Notes: generated by a model not told the origin, from the letters alone. Positions 35,570-44,908 are shown, numbered from the stretch's first letter. The stretch is DNA of 58,030 nt from Prevotella aurantiaca JCM 15754 (GCF_000614025.1 NZ_BAKF01000017.1:1-58030), one strand, 5' to 3'. Program-made: numbers and translations.

Positions 35570-36859
35570 TTGATGATGATACGTAAAATCTATTTGTTTT
35601 TATTAGTAATAAGTTTCACTATAGCTGTTTCAGCGCAAGTGAATGGAAATTTGTATTCTTTAAGACAAGGGGTATATGATAGTTCAAATAACATTATTCG
35701 AATATATATGGACTCGTTGATTTCTGCAAAGAACAGAATCTTTAATGAAACAAATTTGAAGGGAGCGACTTATAAAGGCGATAATTTTCAATTGGCAAAA
35801 CTTTTTCTGCCTACTACCTATTATAAAGAAATCATAAGCAATGCGTTTATTTTAAAAGAAAACAATGCTTATGACAGACAACTCTTGAATATTTATCTGA
35901 AACAACCTTCTTTAGTAGAGGTTACCGCTGATGAACTTCGCGGAAAACAAACTAAAGCGATGGATGTTGAGGTACCAATTCAACGGAATGTTGAGATAGT
36001 AGATAAAGTTGCTCCTTCTCCAGTAGAATCAACTTTTTCTCCTGTAGAAGTACTTATAAAGAAACCAGATTTTTGGACTTACAAGGGAGATTACTCTCTT
36101 CAGTTATTACAGAATTATGTTTCACCTAATTGGTATAAGGGTGGAGAAAGCAACTATTCTATTTTGTCATCGGCGCTACTTGAAGCTAATTATAATAATA
36201 AACAGAAGGTAAAATGGGAAAATCGACTTGAATTGAAGTTTGGTATCCAAAGTAGTAAATCAGATTCTTTGCATAGCTTTAAAACTACAGAAGACTTGAT
36301 ACGTCTTACTTCTAAGTTTGGTTTGCAAGCTAGCAAGAGATGGTACTACTCTGTTCAGTTTGTTGGTTATACACAATTTACGCATTCTTATCGCTCTAAT
36401 GACCCTTTATTATATTCAGATATCCTTGCTCCATTGAATATGAATGTTTCCTTGGGTATGGATTATACAATTGATTGGTTAGATCATAAGTTAAAAGGAA
36501 ACATACACATAGCACCTTTGGCTTATAATGTAAAATATACACGCTTAAAGAATTTAGCTGGTAGATTAGGTATAGAAGAGGGCAGACACGTACGACATGA
36601 CTTTGGTTCTGAATTTACAATTGATTTTGAATGGCAATTGATGGATGCTATTACTTGGAAAACGCGTCTTTATACTTATGCTACTTATAAACGAACTGAA
36701 TTCCAGTGGGAAAACACATTCAAGTTGCAGTTCAATAGATATATAGGTGCCCAATTGTTTATATATCCACGATTTGATGATGGTGTTACACGTGATGGAC
36801 GTCATGGATATTGGCAGTTAAAAGAGTTTGCTGCTATTGGATTTCAATATAGTTTTTAA
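35570..36859 (+). CDS. DUF3078-family exported protein
   Basis: A 429-residue protein with signal peptide (KIYLFLLVISFTIAVSAQ). The C-terminal 230 residues match the DUF3078 pattern of Bacteroidota: FWTYKGDYSLQLLQNYVSPN, WYKGGESNYSILSSALLEAN, then many beta strands and a final WQLKEFAAIGFQYSF ending in Phe, as in outer-membrane barrels. The family has no known function. Last gene of the lepA unit; a terminator-like stem follows at 36866. The start may be at either ATG of the MMMIRK run. Confidence 0.85.
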   Translation: MMMIRKIYLFLLVISFTIAVSAQVNGNLYSLRQGVYDSSNNIIRIYMDSLISAKNRIFNETNLKGATYKGDNFQLAKLFLPTTYYKEIISNAFILKENNAYDRQLLNIYLKQPSLVEVTADELRGKQTKAMDVEVPIQRNVEIVDKVAPSPVESTFSPVEVLIKKPDFWTYKGDYSLQLLQNYVSPNWYKGGESNYSILSSALLEANYNNKQKVKWENRLELKFGIQSSKSDSLHSFKTTEDLIRLTSKFGLQASKRWYYSVQFVGYTQFTHSYRSNDPLLYSDILAPLNMNVSLGMDYTIDWLDHKLKGNIHIAPLAYNVKYTRLKNLAGRLGIEEGRHVRHDFGSEFTIDFEWQLMDAITWKTRLYTYATYKRTEFQWENTFKLQFNRYIGAQLFIYPRFDDGVTRDGRHGYWQLKEFAAIGFQYSF

Positions 36860-36865
36860 TTTGTG

Positions 36866-36923
36866 AATATTAAGAATTAAAAATTTGTCATACACTACTA
36901 AATGTTAGTTCTTAATATTTTGC
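36866..36923 (+). terminator. Probable terminator after the lepA/crp/DUF3078 unit
   Basis: AATATTAAGAATTAA (36866-36880) pairs with TTAGTTCTTAATATT (36905-36919), one G-U pair, 24-nt loop, followed by TTTG. Confidence 0.5.
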
Positions 36924-36931
36924 TTCTTTGA

Positions 36932-36955
36932 CGCAAAGTCGCAAAGTCGCAAAAA
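36932..36955. repeat. Tandem CGCAAAGT repeat
   Basis: CGCAAAGT at 36932 and 36940 and CGCAAAAA at 36948, an 8-bp tandem repeat between the terminator and the sppA promoter. Confidence 0.7.
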
Positions 36956-36974
36956 GTAAAGTTATATCCTAAAA

Positions 36975-37007
36975 TTTGGATTTTCAGTCATTTATTCTTA
37001 TCTTTGC
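36975..37007 (+). promoter_or_regulatory. Predicted promoter of sppA
   Basis: TTTG (36975-36978), 20 bp, TATCTTTGC (36999-37007); leader about 88 nt. Confidence 0.7.
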
Positions 37008-37099
37008 ATAGAGATAATGTTGGCATGGTAGAACTCGTGAAAAAGGATTTGCCGAGCTTACTATACTTAAAAATTAAAATATACTAAATATTTAGCTTT

Positions 37100-38869
37100 A
37101 TGAAGGACTTTTTTAAGAATGTCTTTGCCACCTTTGTTGGCGTTTTCCTTTTTGGTTTGGCTACAGTACTATTAGGTTTGGCATGTATCTTTGGAATGCT
37201 ATTATCAGATAATACAGAAGAAGTAAATGAAAATTCTGTATTGGTAATAAATTTATCTGGTGTATTAAAAGAACGTTCAGAAGATAATAATTTATTTGAT
37301 AAGTTTTTCGGTAAAGGTGAAAATGGTGTGAATTTAGAAGATGTGCTTTCGGGATTGAGAAAAGCTAAGACCAATAATAAAATAAAAGGTGTTTACATAG
37401 AAGCAGGTGCTTTTGTTCCTACATCATATGCATCGTTGCAGGAAATAAGAGATGCTTTGTTAGACTTTAAGAAGAGTCATAAATGGATAGTTGCTTATGG
37501 AGATAGCTATACACAAGGCACTTATTATTTGGCATCAGTAGCTGATAAGGTATATTTAAATCCACAAGGAATGTTGGATTGGCATGGTTTGTCATTACAG
37601 CGTATGTATTTGAAGGATATGTTGGCTAAGTTTGGTGTAAAGATGCAAGTGTCTAAAGTAGGAACATATAAAAGTGCTACTGAAACTTTCACCGAAGAAA
37701 AAATGAGTGATGCAGATAGGTTGCAAACCTCTACATATTTAAATGGTATTTGGAAGCATTTAACAAATGATGTGAGCAAGAGCCGAAATGTTTCTGTTGC
37801 AACACTTAATCAGTATGCTGATAGTATGATTACCTTTTCAGCTCCAGCTGAATATATAAAAATGAAGTTGGTGGATAAACTTCTTTATACAGACCAAGTA
37901 AAGACTGAAGTTAAAAAGAGATTGGGAATTAAGCCAGATGGTAAAATTAATCAAGTTTCACTTGCTGACTTAAAAGCAATAGAAGAAAACACAAGTGGCG
38001 AAGAGATTGCAGTTTATTACGCATATGGTGATATAGTTGATTCACCTATACAAGGTAGCTTTAACCAAGGTAAGGCTATTGTAGGAAAGGAAGTCTGCAA
38101 GGATTTAGAAAAGCTAATGAAAGACGATAAAGTTAAAGCTGTTGTTATTAGAATTAATTCTGGTGGTGGTTCTGCTTATGCTTCAGAACAGATGTGGCAT
38201 CAATTAATGGAATTAAAGAAAGTAAAACCAGTGGTTGTAAGTATGGGAGACTATGCAGCTTCAGGTGGTTATTACATGTCTGCACCTGCAAACTGGATAG
38301 TGGCTGAGCCAACAACAATAACTGGTTCAATTGGTATTTTTGGAATGTTCCCTGATTTTAGTGGATTGGCATCTGAGAAGTTAGGAGTTAAATTTGATGA
38401 GGTAAAGACAAATAAAAATGGAACCTTTGGATCAATAGTGCGTCCTTTGAGCCAAGATGAATTAAGAATGCTGCAAATTCATATTGATCGTGGTTATCTA
38501 ACATTTAAAAGCAGAGTTGCTCAAGGCAGAAAGTTAACAATGGAACAAGTAGAAGCACTTGCACAAGGACATGTTTATACAGGTGAAGATGCACTAAAGA
38601 TAAAGTTAGTGGATGAACTCGGCGGTTTAAATAAAGCAATTGCAAAGGCGGCACAATTAGCTAAAATTGATAAATATTATGAAGTTAGTTATCCTGCTCC
38701 TGTTGATTGGAAGAAACAAATAATGGCAGGAGATATACCAAATAATTATTTAAACGACCAATTGCGCACGTCATTAGGTATGCTTTATGAACCTTTCTCT
38801 ATTCTGAGAACTATTAATCAGCAATCAGCAATTCAAGCAAGAATACCTTATTATATCAATATTAATTAA
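37100..38869 (+). CDS. sppA: Signal peptide peptidase SppA, 67K type
   Basis: A 589-residue serine protease held in the inner membrane by an N-terminal helix (about 7-35). It degrades signal peptides left after protein export. It has the tandem SppA fold of the long type: the catalytic lysine K191 in VGTYKSATETFTEEK of the first half and the catalytic serine S388 in GDYAASGGYYMSAP of the second. INSGGGSAYASEQMW is the supporting motif. It leads a run of envelope and nucleotide genes (lpxK 45 bp downstream, then punA). Confidence 0.95.
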   Translation: MKDFFKNVFATFVGVFLFGLATVLLGLACIFGMLLSDNTEEVNENSVLVINLSGVLKERSEDNNLFDKFFGKGENGVNLEDVLSGLRKAKTNNKIKGVYIEAGAFVPTSYASLQEIRDALLDFKKSHKWIVAYGDSYTQGTYYLASVADKVYLNPQGMLDWHGLSLQRMYLKDMLAKFGVKMQVSKVGTYKSATETFTEEKMSDADRLQTSTYLNGIWKHLTNDVSKSRNVSVATLNQYADSMITFSAPAEYIKMKLVDKLLYTDQVKTEVKKRLGIKPDGKINQVSLADLKAIEENTSGEEIAVYYAYGDIVDSPIQGSFNQGKAIVGKEVCKDLEKLMKDDKVKAVVIRINSGGGSAYASEQMWHQLMELKKVKPVVVSMGDYAASGGYYMSAPANWIVAEPTTITGSIGIFGMFPDFSGLASEKLGVKFDEVKTNKNGTFGSIVRPLSQDELRMLQIHIDRGYLTFKSRVAQGRKLTMEQVEALAQGHVYTGEDALKIKLVDELGGLNKAIAKAAQLAKIDKYYEVSYPAPVDWKKQIMAGDIPNNYLNDQLRTSLGMLYEPFSILRTINQQSAIQARIPYYININ

Positions 38870-38914
38870 TAAGGAGAGTTGTTTGGCTTTACCATAGATT
38901 ATTTATATAAAGGA

Positions 38915-40105
38915 ATGGAAGGCGACTTTATAAAAATACACAAAGTTTTGTTACCTCTAAGCTGGCTTTATGGTTTAGGGATAACTATTCGTAATGAACT
39001 TTTTGAACTTGGTGTATTGAAAAGTCGTACTTTCACTGTGCCTGTAATATCGGTTGGTAATATCACGGTCGGAGGATCCGGTAAGACTCCACATGTAGAA
39101 TATCTTGTGCGTTTATTAAAAGACGTTTCACAAGTTGCAGTGTTATCAAGAGGATATAAACGCAAAAGTAGAGGATATGTGCTTGCGGAGACTGATACAC
39201 CAGTAGAAGTGATAGGTGATGAACCATTCCAAATGAAGCAAAAGTTTCCAAATATTTATGTCGCTGTAGATAAGAATCGTTGTGAAGGAATTGATAATCT
39301 AACAAAAAATGAGCAAACTAAAAATACTGATGTAGTGTTGCTTGATGATGCATTCCAACATCGATATGTAAAGCCGGGTATAAATATCTTATTAGTTGAC
39401 TATCATAGACTTATTATTTATGATAAGTTGCTGCCTGCTGGACGCTTACGCGAGCCTCTTTCGGGAAAAAATCGTGCTGATATTGTAATTGTTACGAAGT
39501 GTCCCAAGGAGTTGAATCCTATTGATTATCGTGTTTTAAGCAAGACCATGAGCCTATATCCTTTCCAAGAATTATTCTTTACAACATTAGAATATTGCGA
39601 CCTTGTGCCTGTATTTGAAGATGTTGCAGATGAAAAAGAAATAGCACTGACAGATATACATAACAAAAATATTTTACTGCTTACCGGTATCGCATTACCT
39701 AAACAGTTAGAATTAGATTTAAGTCAGTATGCAGATACTTCACGAGTACAATCGTTGACATTTCCCGATCATCATTCTTTTAGACCAAAAGACGTGATGC
39801 TTATTAATGAAGTATTTGCATTAATGGAATATCCAAAGATAATTATTACTACGGAAAAAGATAGAGCAAGGTTATTAAACTTAGAAGGGCTTAACGAAGA
39901 AGTGCGAAAAAATATATATGCACTGCCGATACAAGTTAAATTCATGCTTGAAATGGAAGAAAAGTTTAACGAAAAAATATTATCCTATGTACGAAAAAAT
40001 TCAAAGAACAGCATCTTGGCTAAAGGAAAGAATAAAAACAAATCCGAAAACGGCAATCATTCTGGGAACAGGTCTAGGACAATTAACTTCAGAGATAACA
40101 GATAG
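38915..40105 (+). CDS. lpxK: Tetraacyldisaccharide 4'-kinase
   Basis: A 396-residue membrane-associated kinase that adds the 4'-phosphate to lipid A precursor. The start [20 protein letters not shown] gives the membrane-binding helix; Walker A is [14 protein letters not shown] (about 47-60), followed by [31 protein letters not shown] and [10 protein letters not shown]. It is longer than usual for the family because of a basic Asn/Ser-rich tail (about 40 residues), and this tail overlaps the punA coding region by 119 bp in another frame. I chose the ATG at 38915, preceded by AAAGGA; earlier codons (TTG at 38879) are unlikely. Confidence 0.92.
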   Translation: MEGDFIKIHKVLLPLSWLYGLGITIRNELFELGVLKSRTFTVPVISVGNITVGGSGKTPHVEYLVRLLKDVSQVAVLSRGYKRKSRGYVLAETDTPVEVIGDEPFQMKQKFPNIYVAVDKNRCEGIDNLTKNEQTKNTDVVLLDDAFQHRYVKPGINILLVDYHRLIIYDKLLPAGRLREPLSGKNRADIVIVTKCPKELNPIDYRVLSKTMSLYPFQELFFTTLEYCDLVPVFEDVADEKEIALTDIHNKNILLLTGIALPKQLELDLSQYADTSRVQSLTFPDHHSFRPKDVMLINEVFALMEYPKIIITTEKDRARLLNLEGLNEEVRKNIYALPIQVKFMLEMEEKFNEKILSYVRKNSKNSILAKGKNKNKSENGNHSGNRSRTINFRDNR

Positions 40106-40795
40106 TTATGAAATCTCATATAAAGATATACCTAATTTCCCGGTATCAACAGTAGAAGGACATGCAGGTTGTCTTATTTTTGGTAAGCTTGGTGGTAAGG
40201 ATATAATGGCCATGAAAGGCCGTTTTCATTACTATGAAGGTTACAAAATGGAGGAAGTTACTTTTCCAATTCGTGTTATGCACGAGTTAGGTATTGAAAC
40301 ATTATTTGTCTCAAATGCGTCTGGTGGAATGAATCCGGAGTTTAAAATTGGAGATTTAATGATTATTACCGACCATATTAACTTTTTCCCTGAACATCCT
40401 TTACATGGACCAAATTTCCCAACAGGACCTCGTTTCCCTGATATGCATGAAGCGTACGACCATACTCTCATAGAAAAGGCAGATGAAATAGCAAAGGAAA
40501 AAGGAATCAGAGTAATGCATGGTGTTTATACAGGAGTGCAAGGTCCTACTTTTGAAACTCCTGCAGAATACAGAATGTATCATATCTTAGGTGGTGATGC
40601 AGTGGGAATGAGTACTGTTCCTGAAGTTATTGTTGCTCGCCATTCAGGCATAAAGGTTTTCGGTATAAGTGTAATTACTGATTTAGGCGGATTCGACACA
40701 CCTGTTGAAGTAAGCACGAAGAAGTTCAAGAGGCTGCCAATAAAGCGCAACCTTTGATGACTGAAATAATGCGTGAAATGATAAAGCGTGCTTAA
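39987..40795 (+). CDS. punA: Purine-nucleoside phosphorylase, frameshifted near its 3' end
   Basis: A cytoplasmic enzyme splitting purine nucleosides with phosphate for base salvage. Signatures of the trimeric class: [45 protein letters not shown] and [16 protein letters not shown]. Near 40714 the frame breaks: DTPVEVS is followed by [13 protein letters not shown] and a stop, while one added C gives [26 protein letters not shown] and a TAA at 40795, about 269 residues, the normal length. The start [14 protein letters not shown] lies inside lpxK. The break is most likely a missing base in the sequence. Confidence 0.92.
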
Positions 40796-40801
40796 TATTT
40801 C

Positions 40802-40974
40802 TATAGGCAGGTTCTAAGAATTTTCTTTGTATTTTTTGTCTTTTAAAGTGGATTGTATTTTCTCGAAATGTAGAACAATTAAGTTCAAAAGAGATAGAAT
40901 TAATATAAAAGCTACAAACAACAAAAGAATTTTGTGATATTTCTTCACGATAAGAATTTTAGAACATGCCTATA
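40802..40974. repeat. 16-bp imperfect inverted repeat flanking 141 bp
   Basis: TATAGGCAGGTTCTAA (40802-40817) and TTAGAACATGCCTATA (40959-40974) are inverted copies with one mismatch. The enclosed A+T-rich sequence has no gene. The layout would fit a small non-autonomous mobile element or a long-range leader fold before thiL. No target duplication is certain. Confidence 0.5.
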
Positions 40975-40994
40975 TTTAATCCTATAAAATCAAT

Positions 40995-42095
40995 ATGGAA
41001 ATAAAAGAATTGGGCGAGTTTAAGTTAATAGAGCGTCTAACTAAGGATATAAAACTAAATAATCCATCAACAATTAAGGGAGTTGGCGATGATGCTGCAG
41101 TACTTCGTTATGCTGATAGGGAAACACTTGTGTCATCTCATTTATTTATGGAAGGGATACAATTCGACCTTACCTATATTGATATGGAACACTTAGCATA
41201 TAAATGTGCAATGGTTGCAATGAGCAATATATTTGCAATGAATGGTCAGCCTTGCCAATTAGTAGTATCTATAGCTTTAGGTAAGCGCATAAATGTAACC
41301 AATCTTGACCAGTTCTACGTTGGCTTGAAAGCAGCTTGTGTTAAATGGAATGTAGATATAGTAGGAGGAGACACAACGTCTTCCTATACAGGACTTGCCA
41401 TAAATATAACTTGTATAGGTGAAGCTTCTAAAGAAGATATTGTATATAGGAAAGGTGCAAAGCCTACTGATATTATATGTGTATCAGGTGATCTAGGAGC
41501 AGCTTATATGGGTTTGCAAGTTTTGGAGCGTGAGAAGGTTGTTTATTATCAACAAGTAGAAGAATTCAATAAGAAAGTAAAAGCAGCACAAGAAGAGAAT
41601 AATAAGGTAAAACTTGAAGCGTTGAAACTTGAACGTGATGCGATCGAAAATTTCCAGCCAGATTTTGCAGGTAAAGAATATCTCATAGACAGACAATTAA
41701 AACCCGAAGCACCTGGTGAGATATTACAACAACTTCGTGATGCAGGTATACGACCTACTGCCATGATTGATATTGCAGATGGACTTTCAAGTGACTTAAA
41801 ACATCTTTGTAAAGAAGGTAATGTGGGTTGCAGAATATACGAAGATAAGATTCCTATCGATTATCAAACAGCTGCAACTTGCGAGGAATTTAATATGAAC
41901 CTAACAACTGCAGCATTGAATGGTGGAGAAGATTACGAACTTCTTTTTACGATACCAATTAGCGATCATGCAAAGATAGAGCCAATCAAAAATATTCGTC
42001 AGATAGGTTATATTACAGAAGCTAAGTTAGGTGAATATCTGATAGCAAGAGATGGTAATGAGTTTCAATTGACCGCTCAAGGATGGTTGGAATAG
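40995..42095 (+). CDS. thiL: Thiamine-monophosphate kinase
   Basis: A 366-residue cytoplasmic enzyme adding the second phosphate to thiamine monophosphate to make the active cofactor. Signatures of the ThiL/PurM fold: GVGDDAAVLRY (about 29-39), VGGDTTSSYTG, CVSGDLGAAYMG, ALNGGEDYELLFTIP. Compared with the E. coli enzyme (325 residues) it has a charged, helical insertion of about 40 residues near 185-225 (EEFNKKVKAAQEENNKVKLE), which I have seen as usual in Bacteroidota. It stands alone. Confidence 0.94.
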   Translation: MEIKELGEFKLIERLTKDIKLNNPSTIKGVGDDAAVLRYADRETLVSSHLFMEGIQFDLTYIDMEHLAYKCAMVAMSNIFAMNGQPCQLVVSIALGKRINVTNLDQFYVGLKAACVKWNVDIVGGDTTSSYTGLAINITCIGEASKEDIVYRKGAKPTDIICVSGDLGAAYMGLQVLEREKVVYYQQVEEFNKKVKAAQEENNKVKLEALKLERDAIENFQPDFAGKEYLIDRQLKPEAPGEILQQLRDAGIRPTAMIDIADGLSSDLKHLCKEGNVGCRIYEDKIPIDYQTAATCEEFNMNLTTAALNGGEDYELLFTIPISDHAKIEPIKNIRQIGYITEAKLGEYLIARDGNEFQLTAQGWLE

Positions 42096-42233
42096 CTATT
42101 ACTAAATTCAAGCAAAAAATAGTTTTAGACTAATAGAGCTTAGGGTATATTGATTTCCAATAAGTTAAGTATAATACATTTAAACTTTTCTATCGTGAAT
42201 GAATGTTAAGTATTAAAATATTTCACAGAATAC

Positions 42234-42265
42234 TTGTGGGAATCAAAAAAAACTACTATCTTTGC
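42234..42265 (+). promoter_or_regulatory. Predicted promoter of tRNA-Phe
   Basis: TTG (42234-42236), 20 bp, TATCTTTGC (42257-42265), 46 bp before the tRNA. Confidence 0.7.
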
Positions 42266-42311
42266 ACTCGCAATTCAGAAATGATGTTAATTCTTTCAGA
42301 ATGCTACTTAT

Positions 42312-42384
42312 GGTGCCATAGCTCAGTTGGTAGAGCAAAGGACTGAAAATCCTTGTGTCCCCGGTTCGATTCCTGGTGGTACCA
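42312..42384 (+). tRNA. tRNA-Phe (GAA)
   Basis: A 73-nt tRNA: acceptor GGTGCCA/TGGTACC (one G-U), D arm GCTC/GAGC, anticodon loop CTGAAAA (anticodon GAA), variable loop GTGTC, T loop TTCGATT and discriminator A. CCA is not fully encoded (ACA). The T stem CCCGG/CCTGG has a central C-U mismatch. A terminator follows at 42423. Confidence 0.97.
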
Positions 42385-42422
42385 CATAGTTCTCTAAATA
42401 ATGAGAGGAAAGGAAACATATT

Positions 42423-42458
42423 AAAAGTGTCATAACAATTAAGTTATGACACTTTTTT
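42423..42458 (+). terminator. Terminator of tRNA-Phe
   Basis: AAAAGTGTCATAAC (42423-42436) pairs perfectly with GTTATGACACTTTT (42443-42456), then TT. Confidence 0.85.
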
Positions 42459-42544
42459 AATTTCATTGTAGCGTAAAATTCCATTTTTTTCAAGTGAAAA
42501 ATTTATATATCAGTTGGAGATATCCATACTTTTTCATATTGTTC

Positions 42545-42587
42545 CTAAAAAAGGACTATAACACTGATGTGTATAATCCTTTTTTAG
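42545..42587 (-). terminator. Terminator of relA
   Basis: A long stem (42545-42564 with 42569-42587, two imperfections) with A/T runs, about 40 bp behind the relA stop on the minus strand. Confidence 0.75.
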
Positions 42588-42625
42588 CTTGTTTTATCAA
42601 TAATCCTAACAAGGCCATGATTTTG

Positions 42626-44824
42626 TTATAATCTTGTTATTTGTTTTACTCCCTTTATATTTTTCAGTTTCTTAATAAGCAAGTTAAGTTTTGATGTATC
42701 TTCTATCAATACGACAAGATTTCCAGAAAATAAGCCATCGTGCGAGTCAATATTGATGGAACGCATTACAATCTTTTCTTCCTTGGAAAGAACATTAGTA
42801 ATGTTGCTTACAATTCCGATATCGTCTTGTCCTATAATACGTAAAGTAATGCTGTAACTTGCTCCACCTTTTCCACTCCATTTTGCTTTTACGACACGAT
42901 AGCCGAAACGTTTGCGCAATTCAGGTGCATTAGGGCAATCCTCTCGGTGTATTTTTATTCCGCCATTTACAGTAACAAAGCCAAAAATAGAATCACCATA
43001 AATAGGATTACAACATTTTGACAACGAGAAGTCAATACCTTTTAAGTTTTGGTCTATTACGAGAACATCCTCATTGTTTTTCAGTAGTTCTTCAGTTTCA
43101 TTTGCAAATTCAAAGTTCTCTGCACTTTCGATTTCTTTAGGTATGTTCAGATTGTGTGTCTGATTGTAAAGCTGCTGATATGTCTCAATCACATTGTTTA
43201 CATCAAGTTTTTCGTCAGCTATTTGCTTGTAAAACTCCGAAACCTCCTTGAATCCAAGATGTTTCATAAGATGGAAAAGCGTTTGTTCTTCTATCTCAAT
43301 CTTTTTATTCTTGAATCTTCTTTCGAGCATTTCTTTAGCGTATGCTCCTTCTTTCACCTGAGTTTCTTTTAGTGCAAGACGTATTTTAGATTTTGCGCGA
43401 GCAGATTTAACAATGTTCAGCCATTCTTGCTTTGGTTTTTGAGTAGCTGAGGTTGTTACCTCTACTGTATCTCCACTATGCAATTCAGTTCTTATAGAGG
43501 CATTCTTATTGTTTATTTTTCCACCAACACATTGGTTTCCAATCTTTGAGTGAATATGATAAGCAAAATCTAACAAGGTTGAACCTTTAGGGAACTTTAG
43601 TAAATCGCCTTTTGGAGTGAACACGTAGATTTCTTTATCGTACAGGTCGCGCTTAAATTGCGTCATTACTTCTAAATTGTCTCCTGCTTCTAAGGCTGTT
43701 CTGATAGACGCTAGCCACGTGTCCATACCTTCTTCTTCCTGTATTCCCTTATATCTCCAGTGAGCTGCTAACCCATGTTCAGCAACTTCGTCCATACGTT
43801 CTGTGCGAATTTGTACCTCAACCCATTTAGTATTAGGTCCTAAAACTGTAATGTGCAAGCATTCGTATCCGTTAGATTTAGGTACGGAAATCCAATCTCG
43901 CAAACGTTTAGGATTAGGTTGATACATATCTGTTACGATAGAATATGCCTGCCAACATTGCATTTTTTCTTTTTGAGACGGAGAATCCAAAATAATTCTA
44001 ATAGCAAATAAGTCATATATACCCTCAAATGTGCATTTTTGCTTTTTCATTTTTTGCCAAATGGAGTGTATCGACTTTGTTCTTCCTTTTATATGAAAGC
44101 GTAATCCTGCGTTCTGAAGTTCTTTACTTACAGGTTCAATAAATTCTTTGATATAAGAATCACGTGCTTTCTTTGTTTCGTTAAGCTTTTCTTTGATATG
44201 ATAATAAGCATCGCGTTCCAAATACTTCAGCGACAAGTCTTCAAGTTCACTCTTCAACTGATAAAGTCCCAACTTGTGTGCTAAAGGCGCATAAAGATAG
44301 TTGGCTTCTTCTGCAACTTGTCGTTGAGCTTCTTTATTGGAGGTATCGCGTATTTGTCGCATAAGATTTACTCGGTCAGCAATCATAATCAATATGACGC
44401 GCATATCTTCTGCGAACGAAAGCAAAAGGTTACGGAAGTTTTCGCTTTCGATAATAGGATTTTTTTTGTACAAATTTTGAATGCGGGCCAAACCTTGAAT
44501 AATCTGTGCCACATTCTTTCCAAAATCTTTTTCTATCTGCTTTATTTCTAACGCGCCATTCTCATAGCCAGCATATAAGACAGTGGCAAATACCGAATCG
44601 TGTTTCAAACCAATGCTACGAACAGCTATTAACGATGTTTGCATAGCACAAATTAGTTCGCTCAGACCGAATACATTGCGCTCCATAGCTCCTTTTTCTT
44701 CCATTAGTTTAATGTAAGAAGCTAGTTTTTCTTTGTCTTTTTCAGTTATATCGTTTGCTAACTCTTTATTTAATTCCTCAGCAAGCGCATGAAAACTTTT
44801 TAGTTCTTCGTCTGTAAAAATCAT
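42626..44824 (-). CDS. relA: RelA/SpoT-family (p)ppGpp synthetase with degenerate HD domain
   Basis: A 732-residue stringent-response enzyme. The N-terminal HD region (about 45-165) lacks the HPxxVA and HDxxED metal signatures (it reads LSELICAMQ and TVLYAGYENG), so hydrolase activity is unlikely. The synthetase domain (about 230-360) is complete: GRTKSIHSIWQKM, YDLFAIRI, RLRDWISVPKSNGY, VEVQIRTERMDEVAEHG. It is followed by TGS (about 397-458), a zinc-finger-like segment (SKCCNPIYGD, HREDCPNAPE) and ACT (about 655-732). It probably makes, but does not degrade, (p)ppGpp on starved ribosomes. I use the ATG at 44824; upstream codons overlap the promoter. Confidence 0.93.
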   Translation of the reverse strand: MIFTDEELKSFHALAEELNKELANDITEKDKEKLASYIKLMEEKGAMERNVFGLSELICAMQTSLIAVRSIGLKHDSVFATVLYAGYENGALEIKQIEKDFGKNVAQIIQGLARIQNLYKKNPIIESENFRNLLLSFAEDMRVILIMIADRVNLMRQIRDTSNKEAQRQVAEEANYLYAPLAHKLGLYQLKSELEDLSLKYLERDAYYHIKEKLNETKKARDSYIKEFIEPVSKELQNAGLRFHIKGRTKSIHSIWQKMKKQKCTFEGIYDLFAIRIILDSPSQKEKMQCWQAYSIVTDMYQPNPKRLRDWISVPKSNGYECLHITVLGPNTKWVEVQIRTERMDEVAEHGLAAHWRYKGIQEEEGMDTWLASIRTALEAGDNLEVMTQFKRDLYDKEIYVFTPKGDLLKFPKGSTLLDFAYHIHSKIGNQCVGGKINNKNASIRTELHSGDTVEVTTSATQKPKQEWLNIVKSARAKSKIRLALKETQVKEGAYAKEMLERRFKNKKIEIEEQTLFHLMKHLGFKEVSEFYKQIADEKLDVNNVIETYQQLYNQTHNLNIPKEIESAENFEFANETEELLKNNEDVLVIDQNLKGIDFSLSKCCNPIYGDSIFGFVTVNGGIKIHREDCPNAPELRKRFGYRVVKAKWSGKGGASYSITLRIIGQDDIGIVSNITNVLSKEEKIVMRSINIDSHDGLFSGNLVVLIEDTSKLNLLIKKLKNIKGVKQITRL

Positions 44825-44848
44825 ATTCGTTGCCTTTATTAATACAAC

Positions 44849-44857
44849 ACAAAGATA
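44849..44857 (-). promoter_or_regulatory. Predicted -7 box of relA
   Basis: TATCTTTGT on the minus strand, 25 bp before the ATG at 44824, which supports that start. Confidence 0.5.
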
Positions 44858-44899
44858 CAAAAAATCGGCTAATTGTTCTCTAAATTAAGAAAAAGTAAG

Positions 44900-44908
44900 T
44901 AATTTTGC
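44900..44908 (+). promoter_or_regulatory. Predicted -7 box of the DUF4301 gene
   Basis: TAATTTTGC on the plus strand, divergent from relA and about 68 bp before the DUF4301 start. Confidence 0.5.

Noticed and set aside
36932..36955. CRISPR-like repeat
   Set aside because: An 8-bp direct tandem without spacers.
40796..40994. TPP riboswitch before thiL
   Set aside because: No CUGAGA core or other conserved parts; only the outer inverted repeat is seen.
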